The translations under genes and the position numbers were made by a program. DNA of 64,000 bases, from contig LJCV01000077.1 of the NCBI GenBank assembly GCA_001298575.1, positions 53,444-117,443 on the forward strand. The letters are read 5' to 3'. Every line of letters begins with the position of its first letter. Position 1 is the first letter of the stretch. The notes under the pieces were generated by a model. The model had not been told where the DNA came from. It did no database searches and saw only the letters and a list, made by a program, of their open reading frames with translations. Below, in pieces: positions 1-12,128 of the stretch. Source of the DNA: Actinobacteria bacterium OK074 (GTDB lineage: Bacteria; Actinomycetota; Actinomycetes; Streptomycetales; Streptomycetaceae).

Positions 1-1940
1 TTGAACAGGTCGTTCCCGCGCCGGTCGAAGCCGACCTTCTCGGCGACGGCCATGAAGACCGGGTAGTCCTTCTCCGTGCGGAGCCGGTGGTTGCGGATCT
101 CCTGGTCCGTCTTGCGCTTGAGGAAGAGCAGAGTGGTGAGGATGTTGACGTTGGCGTCGACGACGAATGTCTCCACCGGAAGTTCGACGCTTGCCAGGAC
201 CCAGCAGTGCTCCAGGATGTAGCGGCGGATCGCCTCGTCGAAGGGGCCGGGGTTCGACAGGATGCCGTTGGGCAGGACGATGCCGATCCGGCCACCGGGC
301 TTGACCCACTCGATGGCGCGCTGGATGAACAACTGCTCGGGCGCCATGCTGCCCGGCTTGCTGTTCGGGTTGTCCTTGACCTCGCCGGTTTCCTTGTCGC
401 GGCTCCAGGACTTGGCGATGCCGTCATGGAAGGAGCCGAGCACCGACTCGTCACTGACCGGGATGTCTGCGCCGAACGGCGGGTTGGTCAGCAGTACGTC
501 CACGGTCTTGCCGAGCGGGATCTTCTTCTTTGCCTCTTCGACGCCCGAGAGGTGCCCGCGAGGGAAGCCGAGGGAGTCCATGTGGAAGACGTTCCCGGTG
601 GTCTCCGCGAGCGTCATGATCGCCATGGTGGTGGCGCGGACCAGGAAGGGGTCGAAGTCCGCCCCCATCAGGTGCTCATCCGCGTACTCCCTGAGCCGGT
701 CACGATAGCGCTCCCGCTCCTCGTCGGTGTCCGGGAAGCCGTAGGTGCCGGCTTCCTTCTTCCAGGTGTCGCGCAGATGCCTGAGCGTGGCCTGGAGGAA
801 TCCGCCGGTGCCGCAGGTGGGGTCGAGGACGGTCTCGTCGTCCTTCGGGTCGAGGATCTCGACCATCAGATTGACCGCGCCGCGCGGGGTGAAGTACTGG
901 CCGCGGTCGCCGCGCAGATTGGTGCCCACGAGTTCCTGGTAGGCGATGCCCTTGGCGTCGACGTCGGTGCCGCTGAGGTCGTACGAGGCGATCTCGCTGA
1001 CGATGAAGGCCAGCGCACGGTCGGACAGGGTGATCTCGTCCGTGGGCTTGAAGACATCCTTGTACTCGCGCTTGACGTCGTCGAAGAGCTCCTTGACCCG
1101 GGTGCTGATCGCCGCACGGCCGTCCGGGTCGAACATCTCCTTCAGACCGGTGCGGAACCGGCCGTGGGCGGTGCCCCGGCTGATCCGCTCGTCGTACATC
1201 TTGGCGAAGAGCAGATAGAGGAACTGCCAGAACGCGGCGTCCTTCGGCATGCCCTCGTTGCCGTGGATGTAGTTGTGGCAGCGGCGGAACGCGATCTTGA
1301 GGCGCTCCGGCTCGGCTCGGCGCAGCCGCTGGTGCGAGGCGACGGTGCGGCTGCCGAGGGTGGCGTCGGTGACGGCCCAGTCACTGCGGTCCTCGAAGTC
1401 CGCGCCGAAGTCGCTGACCACCTTCTTGAGGAAGAAGTAGTCGACTCCGTCCGTCCACATCCCGTCGGCGCACAGCGGACGGTCCTCGTTGCCCATCAGC
1501 TCCTGAAGGGCTTCGAGGTCCGCCTGCGCCTGGGCCGGTTCACGGATCTTGACGACGTTCTTGCCCTTGCCCTTGGGCTCCGGCTTGCAGATCACCACGC
1601 GGCGCAGATTGGCGGTGGTGTGTACGGCACCGGATTCGAAGATCGCGATGTCGGCCGTCTTGGTCCGCTTCCGCTTGGCGCCCTCTTCGCTGACGGTGAC
1701 GCGGAAGTCGCGCGCCATGTCGGCGGGGTCGATCCCATGCTCGTGGACGAGAGCGCGGACGGTGCGCTGGCGGACCTTCTCCTTCTCGGTCTCCCTGATC
1801 GCCTCACCGGTGATGTAGTCGACGATCTGACCCTCTTCCAGGGCCGTGACCTGGGTCTCGGTCTTCTCCGCCGACGCCACCGGATCTGCCCCGTCCCCGG
1901 TCTGCTGCGGGATGTCCAGGTCCAAGGTGAGTTCCTCCAT
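1..1940 (-). CDS. N-6 adenine DNA methylase (HsdM-like), 3' end outside window
   Basis: The gene reads leftward from an ATG at 1940 and runs off the window, leaving about 646 residues. The SAM-binding motif DPTCGTGGFL lies near residue 375 and the catalytic NPPF motif of N6-adenine methylases near residue 480, so it should transfer a methyl group to adenine in DNA. The first 200 residues are additional to a standard HsdM and look like a type I R-subunit N-terminal (HSDR_N) domain. In its TADIAIF...VVICKPE stretch the expected E-x-K is replaced by I-C-K, so nuclease activity there is doubtful. An AIPR gene lies upstream on the same strand, 243 bp away. The catalytic call is firm; the system type cannot be settled because the partner genes are outside the window. 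Confidence 0.85.
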   Translation of the reverse strand, partial: MEELTLDLDIPQQTGDGADPVASAEKTETQVTALEEGQIVDYITGEAIRETEKEKVRQRTVRALVHEHGIDPADMARDFRVTVSEEGAKRKRTKTADIAIFESGAVHTTANLRRVVICKPEPKGKGKNVVKIREPAQAQADLEALQELMGNEDRPLCADGMWTDGVDYFFLKKVVSDFGADFEDRSDWAVTDATLGSRTVASHQRLRRAEPERLKIAFRRCHNYIHGNEGMPKDAAFWQFLYLLFAKMYDERISRGTAHGRFRTGLKEMFDPDGRAAISTRVKELFDDVKREYKDVFKPTDEITLSDRALAFIVSEIASYDLSGTDVDAKGIAYQELVGTNLRGDRGQYFTPRGAVNLMVEILDPKDDETVLDPTCGTGGFLQATLRHLRDTWKKEAGTYGFPDTDEERERYRDRLREYADEHLMGADFDPFLVRATTMAIMTLAETTGNVFHMDSLGFPRGHLSGVEEAKKKIPLGKTVDVLLTNPPFGADIPVSDESVLGSFHDGIAKSWSRDKETGEVKDNPNSKPGSMAPEQLFIQRAIEWVKPGGRIGIVLPNGILSNPGPFDEAIRRYILEHCWVLASVELPVETFVVDANVNILTTLLFLKRKTDQEIRNHRLRTEKDYPVFMAVAEKVGFDRRGNDLF

Positions 1941-2183
1941 CGGCGTACGGCTTCTTCCCTGTGCTCGGTGCTGTGTGCGACACCCGCGGTCCCGGAGGCC
2001 GCGTCGACTCCGCAGGCCCTCCCGTATCGGCTGCCACCTGCGATCCTACGGCTCCGGAACCGGTCGGCGAGGCTCCCTGGAGAAGGGCGCTCGACCGGCC
2101 GCGCGAGCGCCTCGACCGTACCGCCAGGCACTGACAATCACGGGATCCCTACAGTTACACGCGCGTCCGCGGCCCCTCGCCGG

Positions 2184-4310
2184 TCACTGTTCCTCAGGCC
2201 CGGTGTCGGTGTCGGTCCCCTCGCTCTGCCGCACCTCGTACGCCAGCTCCTCCAGCGAACCCTGGTCGGGTACGAACCACCGGATCGAGCCCTGCGCCGA
2301 GGTGTCCACACCGGAGGCTTCGGCACGCATCTTCCGGGCCAGACCGCTGGGCGAGTACCACTCTCCGTCCACGGCCCAGCGCAGGGGGTTCCTGGTGCCG
2401 TTCTCGTTGGACCAGGTGGCATGGGCACGATCCGGGTTCGCCGCGAGCCAGTCCGTCATCTCCCGCCGTTCTGGGCGGGAGGAGGGGCGGAACTCCAGAT
2501 CCGTGCCCTCCGGGATCCGGCCGGCCGCGATGAGGGTCTTGACGGCGTTGACCTGCCGCCCGCGCTGCTCGGCTCCGGCGACCTGGTAGTCGTCCTGGAG
2601 GGCGGGAGCGGTGGTGTCGGAGTCGAGACCGCGCAGGGCGGCGCGCACCACACGCTGCATGCGTTCGGCGTTGCGGACTGCGGCGATGATGTGGCTGCTC
2701 TTGCCGTACTCGTCGTCGATCGCGCGCAGCACCCAGGCGAAGGTGTCCCGCACCAGCTGCGGCACCTTGGCGAGCTCGCCCGGCCAGTCGAAGTCCGGGC
2801 TCTCGATGGCCGTCGTGTTCAGCCGCCGGAACACGATGTGCGTGACCAGTAGGTCACCGTGCGAGGCGGCGGCGTCGGCACGCCAGAGCAGGCCGTCGCG
2901 GAGCGCCTGCAGCTCCGTGCGGACCGCGCGGAGCAGCTCGATCGAGCGCCACACCCGGTACACGTTCGGTGCCGTCCCGAAGACCTGCTCGTAGACGTCG
3001 TCCTCCCACAACCCCGCGAGATTCTGGTCGCGCTTGGCGACCGCCGCGAGCTGGGCATTGGGGTGGACGGCGGCCAGGGCCTCGGCGGCCTCCGTCATGG
3101 ACGTGCCGTGCTGCGGATCGGGGACACGGTCGCCGCGCTTGATGACGTAGCTGCGGTGCAGCAGCAGGGAGAAGTCGTCGCGGAGCTGGATCTGTCCTTG
3201 ATCCAGGGACTTGAAGTCACGCTCCTCGATCGGGTTCTGGGTGTTTGTCGTGGTGGTGACCTGGTCCCCGAAGCCTTCAGGGCAGTCCTCCAGCGAGATC
3301 AGCCGCACCATGACCCGGCCGATCTGCGCGATGTCGGGGTCCTTGACGAAGGCCCGGTGGATGGCGCTCACGGTCTGCGCGCCGTTGACCACGCTGATGC
3401 CGGTCAGCTTGAAGTCGCCAACCTTCCCTGGGACTGCACGCCCGATCGGCTTGACCGTCTCGCAGAGCATGGTGATGCCGTTGCTGAAGTACCAGAAATG
3501 CTCGGGCTGCTCCAGCAGTGTGTTCTGGATCTTGAGGTTGACGTCGGTCAGGTCGAGGGAGTCGCGGATGTTGCGGGCGAAGAGCCCTCGTCTGTGCTCG
3601 CCGTACAGGTCCGCGAGGTCGGGGACGGTCATGGTGCCGTAGAGCGCCTTGTACGGCGTCGACTCCTGTACAAACCCATCGAGTCTTACTGCGGCGTCGA
3701 TCTTCGGTGTCGCTGCGTCACCGAGGATCGCCCGGTGGAAGTCACGCAGATCCATGACCTTGTAATCGACGATCTCGTCGACCAGGTTCTGCGCGTCGAT
3801 CTTCTCCTCAAGGAGTTCCCGCACTTTGGCGTCGAGCGGCGCGGTCCGCATCAGCGCCAGGACGATGGTCACCTTCGGCAAACCCAGGTCGAACGCCTGT
3901 TGGAGTTCCGGTACGAGCGGCTGGAAGCGGCTGTTGAACTTCGAATATGCCCGGTCGAAGAGCAGGTCGAGGCCGCGGAACAGCTTGTGCACCGCCTCCT
4001 CGTCGAAGGCGCCCTTGCCTGCGTCGCTCCACTTTGCCTGCACCAGACAGATCCGCGGCTGAGGAGTGCTCAGTTCCACCGAGATCGCGTCGATGCCGCG
4101 GTCGTCCGCGCCGTCGAAGACGCACGCGGCGGCGGCCCGCGGGCTGACCTGATGCTCGTTCTGCACAGCGAGAGCCGCGATCCCACGGCTGAGGAATGCC
4201 TGTCGACGGCTCTGCTCGGAGGTCGACTTCGGCAGGTCTGATGTGTCCAACAGGCCGGTGTATCGCTCGTCTATGGCGTTGCGGATGTACTCGATGTGCA
4301 GCTTGCTCAC
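2184..4310 (-). CDS. AIPR family protein (abortive-infection phage resistance)
   Basis: 708 residues from the GTG at 4310, which has AGGGG at good spacing; a longer frame exists to 4400 but has no comparable ribosome site. The N-terminal 100 residues carry a PD-(D/E)xK-like core: GIDAISVE with D74, then LVQAKW with the Q-x-K signature of Mrr-type nucleases. The central part matches the AIPR family seen in abortive-infection loci, with segments such as FARNIRDSLD, FWYFSNGITMLC and VVNGAQTVSAI. It lies upstream of and parallel to the adenine methylase, a pairing typical of defence islands. I infer a nuclease-type effector that acts on phage infection. The family call is strong; the mechanism is inference. 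Confidence 0.8.
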   Translation of the reverse strand: MSKLHIEYIRNAIDERYTGLLDTSDLPKSTSEQSRRQAFLSRGIAALAVQNEHQVSPRAAAACVFDGADDRGIDAISVELSTPQPRICLVQAKWSDAGKGAFDEEAVHKLFRGLDLLFDRAYSKFNSRFQPLVPELQQAFDLGLPKVTIVLALMRTAPLDAKVRELLEEKIDAQNLVDEIVDYKVMDLRDFHRAILGDAATPKIDAAVRLDGFVQESTPYKALYGTMTVPDLADLYGEHRRGLFARNIRDSLDLTDVNLKIQNTLLEQPEHFWYFSNGITMLCETVKPIGRAVPGKVGDFKLTGISVVNGAQTVSAIHRAFVKDPDIAQIGRVMVRLISLEDCPEGFGDQVTTTTNTQNPIEERDFKSLDQGQIQLRDDFSLLLHRSYVIKRGDRVPDPQHGTSMTEAAEALAAVHPNAQLAAVAKRDQNLAGLWEDDVYEQVFGTAPNVYRVWRSIELLRAVRTELQALRDGLLWRADAAASHGDLLVTHIVFRRLNTTAIESPDFDWPGELAKVPQLVRDTFAWVLRAIDDEYGKSSHIIAAVRNAERMQRVVRAALRGLDSDTTAPALQDDYQVAGAEQRGRQVNAVKTLIAAGRIPEGTDLEFRPSSRPERREMTDWLAANPDRAHATWSNENGTRNPLRWAVDGEWYSPSGLARKMRAEASGVDTSAQGSIRWFVPDQGSLEELAYEVRQSEGTDTDTGPEEQ

Positions 4311-4480
4311 GGCCTGCCCCTGTCCCCGTAATCCACGTATCGAACAAGGGTATAGGGCGAAGATCGCCCATGCGGTGCCCCTGCGGTGACTCTCAGCCAC
4401 GACATGAAGGAGTCGGTGGACATATCAGCGTCAGGGGAGGACTCTCTCGAGCGATCCTCCGATGCGACCGGCTACTTCGT

Positions 4481-4502
4481 TTAGAAGCCGTATCTCAACC
4501 GA
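4481..4502 (+). repeat. Left terminal inverted repeat of the IS5-family element
   Basis: This 22-bp sequence is repeated exactly in inverted orientation at 10141-10162. It marks the outer end of the IS. Confidence 0.85.
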
Positions 4503-4581
4503 ACGTGATCCGTTGGTTTCTGCTGGTCAGGCATGGTTTTGCTCGGGGTGAGGGAGGCATGCGGCGTCTTGTATCCGCTTC

Positions 4582-5121
4582 ATGACCGAGGGGTGCGCGG
4601 TGGCGTCGGTGCTGGGAATGCTGGAGGAGCGGGAGACAGCGGCCCGGGTTCGGGTGGAGGGCCTGCGGGAGGAAGCCGCGCGGTTGGCTGGGATGTTGGA
4701 GGCCGCGGAGATCGAGCTGGATCGGCGGGTGATCGCGCGGGAGGAGCTGGTCGAGGCCCTGGCCGTGTCCGCCGCCGGGACGACTGCCGTGACCGAGGCG
4801 GAGCAGGAAGCGGTGCCCTCACCGGTGCCGGGATCGGTGGTGCCGCCCTGGCGGGACGGGCTGCCGGTGACCGTGCTCGCGCCCGACTACCAGCGGATTC
4901 TGGGCGTGTTGGAGGAGCGGCGGTCCGCGGGCGAGGGACCGGTGAAGGCCAGGGAGATCGCGGCGGAGTTGGGCCTTGGGACGACGCCGGCGAAGGTCGA
5001 GGGGGTGCGTTCGAAGGCCAGGCGCCTGGCGGAGCGCGGGTGGCTCCTCCTGGAGGCGTCGGGGATGTTCAGTGCCGGCCGGCGGCCCGTGGCCGTGCCA
5101 GACGCCGACTCATCCGCGTGA
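4582..5121 (+). CDS. Passenger ORF of the IS5-family element, HTH-like C-terminus
   Basis: 179 residues from the ATG at 4582 (a GTG at 4600 is an alternative). The N-terminal half is a helical, probably coiled-coil segment rich in E, R and A (MLEERETAARV onward). The C-terminal 60 residues look like a winged HTH, with KAREIAAELGLG and VRSKARRLAERGW. It lies wholly inside the IS termini, converges on the transposase and overlaps its 3' end by 53 bp. I remember similar proteins next to Streptomyces IS transposases but know no experimental function. A role in regulating transposition is only a guess. Confidence 0.6.
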   Translation: MTEGCAVASVLGMLEERETAARVRVEGLREEAARLAGMLEAAEIELDRRVIAREELVEALAVSAAGTTAVTEAEQEAVPSPVPGSVVPPWRDGLPVTVLAPDYQRILGVLEERRSAGEGPVKAREIAAELGLGTTPAKVEGVRSKARRLAERGWLLLEASGMFSAGRRPVAVPDADSSA

Positions 5122-5489
5122 CCATCGACCACCGGATCACCGCCTCGCTGCTGGCCGGCAACGTCTCGTAGTCCCGGGCCAGACGGCGGGAGTTCATCAA
5201 CCACGCGAACGTGCGCTCTGCCACCCAGCGCCTGGGGAGTACCACGAACCCTGTTATGTCGTCGGTGCGCTTGACGATCTCCAAGGTCAGGGCGAGTTCG
5301 CCCCGGCACCAGTCGACGAGGGCGCCGGTGTAGCCGCCGTCGGCCCAGGCGAGGACGATGTCGCGGTGCAGACGGCGCAGCCGGGTGAGCAGGCCCGCCG
5401 CGGCGTCCCGATCGCCGATGTTCGCAGCGGTGACCGCGACGACCAGGAGCAGGCCCAGCGTGTCGGTCACGATGTGCCGTTTGCGGCCC
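5069..5489 (-). pseudogene. IS5-family transposase, 3' half (catalytic D and E)
   Basis: Reads leftward. From GRKRHIVTDTLG it continues through LAWADGGYTG, holding the second catalytic Asp, and VLPRRWVAERTFAW, holding the catalytic Glu, and ends in RLARPRAAGRH. The 5' half of the same gene lies 4 kb away at 9511-10016. Joining the halves across a single CGGCCC copy restores the usual KKV-x-GRKRHIV sequence of this transposase group. The protein is therefore disrupted, not two genes. Confidence 0.85.
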
Positions 5490-5500
5490 TTATCTTGAGC
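5490..5500 (+). repeat. Left terminal inverted repeat of the Tn554-like element
   Basis: TTATCTTGAGC, matched by GCTCAAGATAA at 9500-9510. The outside neighbour on both sides is CGGCCC (5484-5489 and 9511-9516). Confidence 0.75.
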
Positions 5501-5564
5501 TGGCCAGACTTGCAGCCTGCTGACCTGGGGTGATGTGTGGTGGACGGTGTCCTCAACGCTCCCG

Positions 5565-5994
5565 TCAGCAGGGCCCGATGACGGAGGAAGATTTCTTCGT
5601 CGGCGTGTCGCGGTGTCGTTCCGGCAGGTCGGCGGTGCGCCGTTCGCCGAGCGCGAGGGCGAGTGTCTCGCGCAACTCCCTGTTCTCGGCTTCCAGTTGC
5701 TGGTTGCGCTTGGTGGCCGCCTCCAGGCGTCGCAGCAGGGAGGCGTCGGAGGCTCGTTGCCGGTCGGGAACGGGCCTCGTCGCGGGGACGCGGTGCCGGG
5801 CCCGGAGGCGTTCGATCTCGGCTCGCAGGTCCGGCTGGTTGTAGAGCCAGGACCGGGAGACGCCCGCTTCGCGGGCGACGGTCTCGAAGGTGATCGCGGT
5901 GCCAGCGGCGTCCATGCGACGCAGGGCGGCGACCGCCCGTCGGCGGGTCGCCGTGGACCGGCGACGGGCCGCGGCGACGATGAGGTGGGAGTTG

Positions 5995-6005
<11 letters not shown>
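5565..6005 (-). CDS. TnpC-like DUF6262 family protein
   Basis: 146 residues from an ATG that overlaps the end of the preceding recombinase gene by 11 bp. Residues 25-60 form a TetR-like helix-turn-helix (FETVAREAGVSRSWLYNQPD). Residues 90-130 are a predicted coiled coil (LLRRLEAATKRNQQLEAENR onward). In Tn554 the third protein, TnpC, aids orientation and efficiency of transposition without being a recombinase. Position and architecture suggest the same accessory role, with the HTH probably contacting the transposon end. Confidence 0.75.
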
Positions 6006-8273
<2,268 letters not shown>

Positions 8274-8277
<4 letters not shown>

Positions 8278-9392
8278 AGCCGCACCTCCCGTCCGGTGAA
8301 CCAGCCCGCGTTCTCCAGGGCGCGCCGGGCGTCCTCGACGGTGAGGTGACCGTAGGTGTCGATCGTGGTGCTGATCGAGGCGTGTCCGAGGAGTTCCTTG
8401 ACGTTCTCCATGCCGGCCCCGCGACGCAGCAGCCAGGTGGCATAGGTATGGCGGTATTGATGGGGCTCGAACGCGATGCCGGTAGTCTTCCGAAGCCGTC
8501 TGACCAGGTCATAGACGGCCGGGTAGGCCCAGGGGCGGCCGTGCGGCTCGGCGAAGAGGTTCACGAAGACGTAGTCGGAGTCCAGGGCGCCGTACTCGCG
8601 GTGCAAGTAGTCGGAGTACAACCGCATCAATTCCGCGCTGGCCGGGATGGCTCGCGTGCGGCCGGCCTTGGCGCGGGCCCGGTTGTCGTTCTGCCGCGGC
8701 ACCACGATCACCTGCTTCTCGGCGATCGCGATGTCGTCGTGCCGCAGGCCCAGGGCCTCGCCGATGCGGACCCCGGTGTCCAGCAGCAGGGCGAACAGCA
8801 GCCGGTCTCGCAGATGCTCGCAGCCGTCCAGGATCTTCTGAGCCTGGACAGCGGTCAGGACACGGGGACGCTTCCGGCCGGACCTGAGCTTGATGGTCCT
8901 GGTCCGCTCAAGCCTGCCGGAGGCGATGTGCTGCAAGAACGGCTTGTAGGAGGTGGCCGCCGACCGGTGCCGACCGGCCGGACGCATCGTCACCAGAAGT
9001 TCGGCAACCTCGACGCCGCTGCGGGCATGGAACTCGTAGAACGTGCTGACCGCGGCGAGCTTGCGGTTCACGCTGGAGGCCGTGCAGTGATGCTCGACCG
9101 TCGGCAGCACCGCCACCGCCCCGCTCCGGGCCAAAGGCGGCAGCCGCAGCCAGGCCACGAAGGCGGCCACCGCCTCCAGGTCGACCGCTTTCCAGTCCAG
9201 GCTGCGGCCGTCGAGGTAGCTCCACCAGTCCTTCAGGTCGTGGGCGTACGCCTTGACGGTGTTCGGCGACCGCTCGATCGCCGTCAGGTAGGCCAGGAAC
9301 GACTCCACCGGATCGACCGGCCGCAGATCATGCCCCAGCAGCGTCCACGACTCCGTCGTCGACCCGGATGTCAGCACCCTCTGTACGCGCAT
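8274..9392 (-). CDS. TnpA-like site-specific tyrosine recombinase
   Basis: 372 residues from the ATG at 9392, with GGAAGGGG upstream (a longer frame reaches 9443). An N-terminal SAM-like core-binding domain (RSPNTVKAYAHDLKDWWSYL) precedes a catalytic domain with TGVRIGEALGLRHDD (first Arg), HQYRHTYATWLL (H-x-x-R), LLGHASISTTIDTYGH (second His and nucleophilic Tyr). It is the first gene of the three-gene transposon operon, and its stop overlaps the start of the TnpB-like gene. Such enzymes cut and rejoin DNA through a Tyr-linked intermediate. Confidence 0.85.
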
Positions 9393-9499
9393 CGCGTATC
9401 CACCCCTTCCGTGTTGGACGGCGGCAGATAACCGCATCCACAACGGGAGTTGGGGGAACTTCAGAGTGCTTCACGCACATGAAGGACACACTCGCGCGG

Positions 9500-9510
9500 G
9501 CTCAAGATAA
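9500..9510 (-). repeat. Right terminal inverted repeat of the Tn554-like element
   Basis: GCTCAAGATAA on the plus strand, the inverse of 5490-5500, followed by the CGGCCC target copy. Confidence 0.75.
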
Positions 9511-10016
9511 CGGCCCGGCACCTTCTTTCCGCCGTCGTAGCCGCGTGAGGCGGCCGGCACGGTAGCGGCGGCCCGCACCGACTGGGCGTCGATGACCCCC
9601 GCAGTGGGCTCGGCCTCGCGGCCTTCGCGTTCACGGACCTTCCCGCGCAGCAGGTCGTGGAACTCGGCGATCAGCCCGTGCTCGCGCCAGCGGCGGAAGA
9701 AAGCGTAGACCCGGCCCCAGTCGGGGAAGTCCGCGGGCATCGCCCGCCAGGAGATCCCGCCCGCGACCAGGTAGCGGACCGCGTCCAGCAGTTGGCGGTG
9801 GCAGTAGCCCTCAGGGCGTCCACCCCGCCCATTCAGCCAGGCTGGCACCGGCAACAACGGCCGCACCGCCGCCCACTCCGCGTCCGTCATGTCCGACGGA
9901 TACCTGCGCACCCGATCGGGATGGTCGGCCGCGTTGCCGTACACATGCGCGAGGCAATCACACGATGGAGCAGCCGAGTTGAACTGGACCGGCTCGGACA
10001 CGTACAACAAGGACAC
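9511..10016 (-). pseudogene. IS5-family transposase, 5' half
   Basis: Reads leftward from a GTG at 10016 (an ATG at 9890 in MTDAEWAAVRPLLP is another possible start). It contains the DUF4096-like N-terminal segment (RRYPSDMTDAEWAAV), GGISWRAMPADFPDWGRVY, and the first catalytic Asp in AGVIDAQSVRAA. It runs into the transposon after GGKKVPGR. The rest of the protein is encoded at 5069-5489. Confidence 0.85.
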
Positions 10017-10140
10017 CAGGGCCTCCCGGCACTGCTCGGTCAGATTCGCATCCCCGAGCTACCGAGAGGCCCTGTCTTCATGCGCGTACAACGGGAAGAT
10101 CACCCCGGTGAGAAGCCTGTTCGAACCACACGTTCCATGA

Positions 10141-10162
10141 TCGGTTGAGATACGGCTTCTAA
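10141..10162 (-). repeat. Right terminal inverted repeat of the IS5-family element
   Basis: Exact inverse of 4481-4502. It ends 3 bp before the stop codon of the neighbouring HD-domain gene. Confidence 0.85.
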
Positions 10163-10164
10163 CC

Positions 10165-10749
10165 TCAGCTCTTCTGCTCGCCCAGTGCCGTACGGAGCCA
10201 CTCCAGCGACCCCGTGTCCAGCACTGCGTCGGCGAGCGCCTGGCCCGTCTTGGTGACGATCCGGCCCCGGCTGTTGTCGATCCACCGTTGGGCATTGGCG
10301 TAGCCCTGGTCGCGATACTCGATGCCCTGGATCATGCACTCCAGCTTGTCGGCGTCCCGCGCGCAGATCGCTTCCGGGGATTCCTTGGCTTCGTACTCGG
10401 CGACCAGGTCGCGCACAGCCTCGGCCAGGAGTTCTGGCATGCCGGCGACTTGGTCGGCGGTGATGTCGCGGGGGTCGGCCTCTCCGCTGGTGTACTTCTT
10501 GCCGAGGTGGTTGACGTCGCCTGTTCGGGTCTCCTGGGAGTCGTGCCAGACGGCGAGGAACGCGGCCCGGGCCGGGTCGGCGCCCTCCAGTTTCGCGATG
10601 ATCGTTGCGATGAGAGACGTACGCCAGGAGTGCTCGGCGACCGACTCGGGGTGCTGCACGCCGGCCATCCACCATCCGGTGCGAGCGGTGTTCTTCAGCG
10701 TTCCCGCCTCGTACAGGAAACGGGCTACCGCGGTCAGGTCCTCGGACAC
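10165..10749 (-). CDS. HD-domain phosphohydrolase (YfbR-like)
   Basis: 194 residues from a GTG with AGAGGAG eight bases upstream; a longer frame to 10788 has no such site. The HD-domain metal ligands are visible: HPESVAEHSWR, VWHDSQETRTGDV (the His-Asp pair) and a late Asp in CARDADKLECM. The pattern fits YfbR-type enzymes, which remove phosphate from (deoxy)nucleoside monophosphates. The start lies 14 bp downstream of the stop of the XRE regulator gene, so the two are probably co-transcribed. The IS5 element ends right after its stop. Substrate is not determined. Confidence 0.75.
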   Translation of the reverse strand: MSEDLTAVARFLYEAGTLKNTARTGWWMAGVQHPESVAEHSWRTSLIATIIAKLEGADPARAAFLAVWHDSQETRTGDVNHLGKKYTSGEADPRDITADQVAGMPELLAEAVRDLVAEYEAKESPEAICARDADKLECMIQGIEYRDQGYANAQRWIDNSRGRIVTKTGQALADAVLDTGSLEWLRTALGEQKS

Positions 10750-10762
10750 CGTGGGGCTCCTC

Positions 10763-11929
10763 TCACGCCTCGGTGAGGCGGATCGCATACCGGATGCTTT
10801 CCAACTCCCGTCGCCCGCGCGACGAGAGCTCCCGGCTATCCAACATCACGGGGAGCCGGCCGCGTAGGGCCAGGGCTGTTGCACCGGATCGCAGCAGGTT
10901 GGGGCGGATCTGTAGCAGCGCCCACAGGGAGTGGATGTTGAGGTCGACGTAGCCGTGGTGTGGCGCCAGGCCCTGGACGAGGTGCGACAGGAGCTTGTCG
11001 CCGGGCCAGGGCCGGGGCGTGGGGTCGGCGATGAAGTCGTCCGACAACTCCGTGTGCTGCATCTCGCCGACCCAGTACGCCCAGTAGTTCAGGTTGGCGG
11101 CCTCGCCGGCGTCGTTGTCCATGAGCGCGGTGTCGATGAAGTGGCTCATGCGGTCGCGGTCGCCCTGCCGGGTGGCGACGGCCGCAGCGCTGCGGGCGTT
11201 GAGCCACAGGGTCAGCCGGTCGTTCGGCCGTTCGGTGCGTTGCTGGTGGGCGAGCCACTCGACTGTGTCGGTCTGCGTGTCGTAGCCGGAGAGGTAGAGG
11301 GCTTGGCGCCGTAGTAAGAACTGTCCTTCGCCGCGGGCCTGCTCGGCGGTCTGGCGCATGGTGGAGAAGAACACCGCACGTTCCGGCTGGCTGAGCTGGG
11401 GGCCGGTCGGGGCGGGACCGCGTCGGGGGCGTGGTGGCTGAGGCAAGTCCCGGATGGGTTGCGGCGGTACGCCGTTGAGCGGCCACGCCAGGACCTCGCC
11501 GAGTTCGCGTTGCAGCACCATCGCGCCGAGCGGGCTTTTCTCGACTGTGGCGTCTTCGTCGGGCGCGGTCGCCAGGAGTACGTCTGCCTCCAGAGCGCGC
11601 TCAAGGGCCTGCAGGAGTGCGGACGGGGTGCTCAACTGCATGAGCCGGTGGCGGTGCATGAGCATCTGGCCGACCGGTACGGAGGTCAGCGGGCGGCGTC
11701 CTGTCTCCCAGCCGGCGATGGTGTCCGGGGAGACCTTCAGGTGCTCGGCGAACTCCTCCTGCGTGTAGCCCTGTTGCTCCCTGATGACGCGCAGGACGTA
11801 CCCCGAGATGAGGCCAGTACGAGGCCGCTTCGGCGTTCCCGTACCGCCGGTCAGGGTTTGTCGTGAGCTTGGCCGCATGGGGTGTCCGTTCCCGGGGTTC
11901 GAGCGCAAACCACCTGTACTCACAGTCAC
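10763..11929 (-). CDS. XRE-family helix-turn-helix regulator
   Basis: 388 residues from the GTG at 11929 (an ATG at 11878 is an alternative start). The N-terminal HTH is clear at about residues 45-100 ([36 protein letters not shown]). The remaining 290 residues are helical and TPR-like, as in many Streptomyces single-HTH regulators. It is transcribed away from the 12129 gene and reads into the HD phosphohydrolase gene. A short inverted repeat overlaps its start and may be its own operator. Confidence 0.8.
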   Translation of the reverse strand: MTVSTGGLRSNPGNGHPMRPSSRQTLTGGTGTPKRPRTGLISGYVLRVIREQQGYTQEEFAEHLKVSPDTIAGWETGRRPLTSVPVGQMLMHRHRLMQLSTPSALLQALERALEADVLLATAPDEDATVEKSPLGAMVLQRELGEVLAWPLNGVPPQPIRDLPQPPRPRRGPAPTGPQLSQPERAVFFSTMRQTAEQARGEGQFLLRRQALYLSGYDTQTDTVEWLAHQQRTERPNDRLTLWLNARSAAAVATRQGDRDRMSHFIDTALMDNDAGEAANLNYWAYWVGEMQHTELSDDFIADPTPRPWPGDKLLSHLVQGLAPHHGYVDLNIHSLWALLQIRPNLLRSGATALALRGRLPVMLDSRELSSRGRRELESIRYAIRLTEA

Positions 11930-11940
11930 TTCAAACTGTG
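11921..11940. promoter_or_regulatory. Possible operator at the XRE regulator start
   Basis: CACAGT and ACTGTG form a 6-bp inverted repeat with an 8-bp spacer, overlapping the GTG start and facing the divergent gene. This is suggestive only. Confidence 0.3.
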
Positions 11941-12128
11941 ACGCCTGATTTCTACCGTTGTCGCCATCCCTGATCGAGCCTAGTAGGGAGGCAGTTACTC
12001 ATGCGCCCCGTTACTCATGCACATGGCCCGAACGTGTCACCTCCGGTGACGCCGCGCCTGGTCGCCAAGGCCCAGCAGTGAGGAGCGAGTCCCGACGCAC
12101 GACGTCGGACCCGGAGGCCGGGACACTC

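Noticed and set aside
87..2852. Long plus-strand open frame (921 codons) across the methylase and AIPR genes
   Set aside because: It is antisense to two genes with clear catalytic motifs and its translation is low-complexity and rich in Val, Gly and Arg; a GC-bias shadow.
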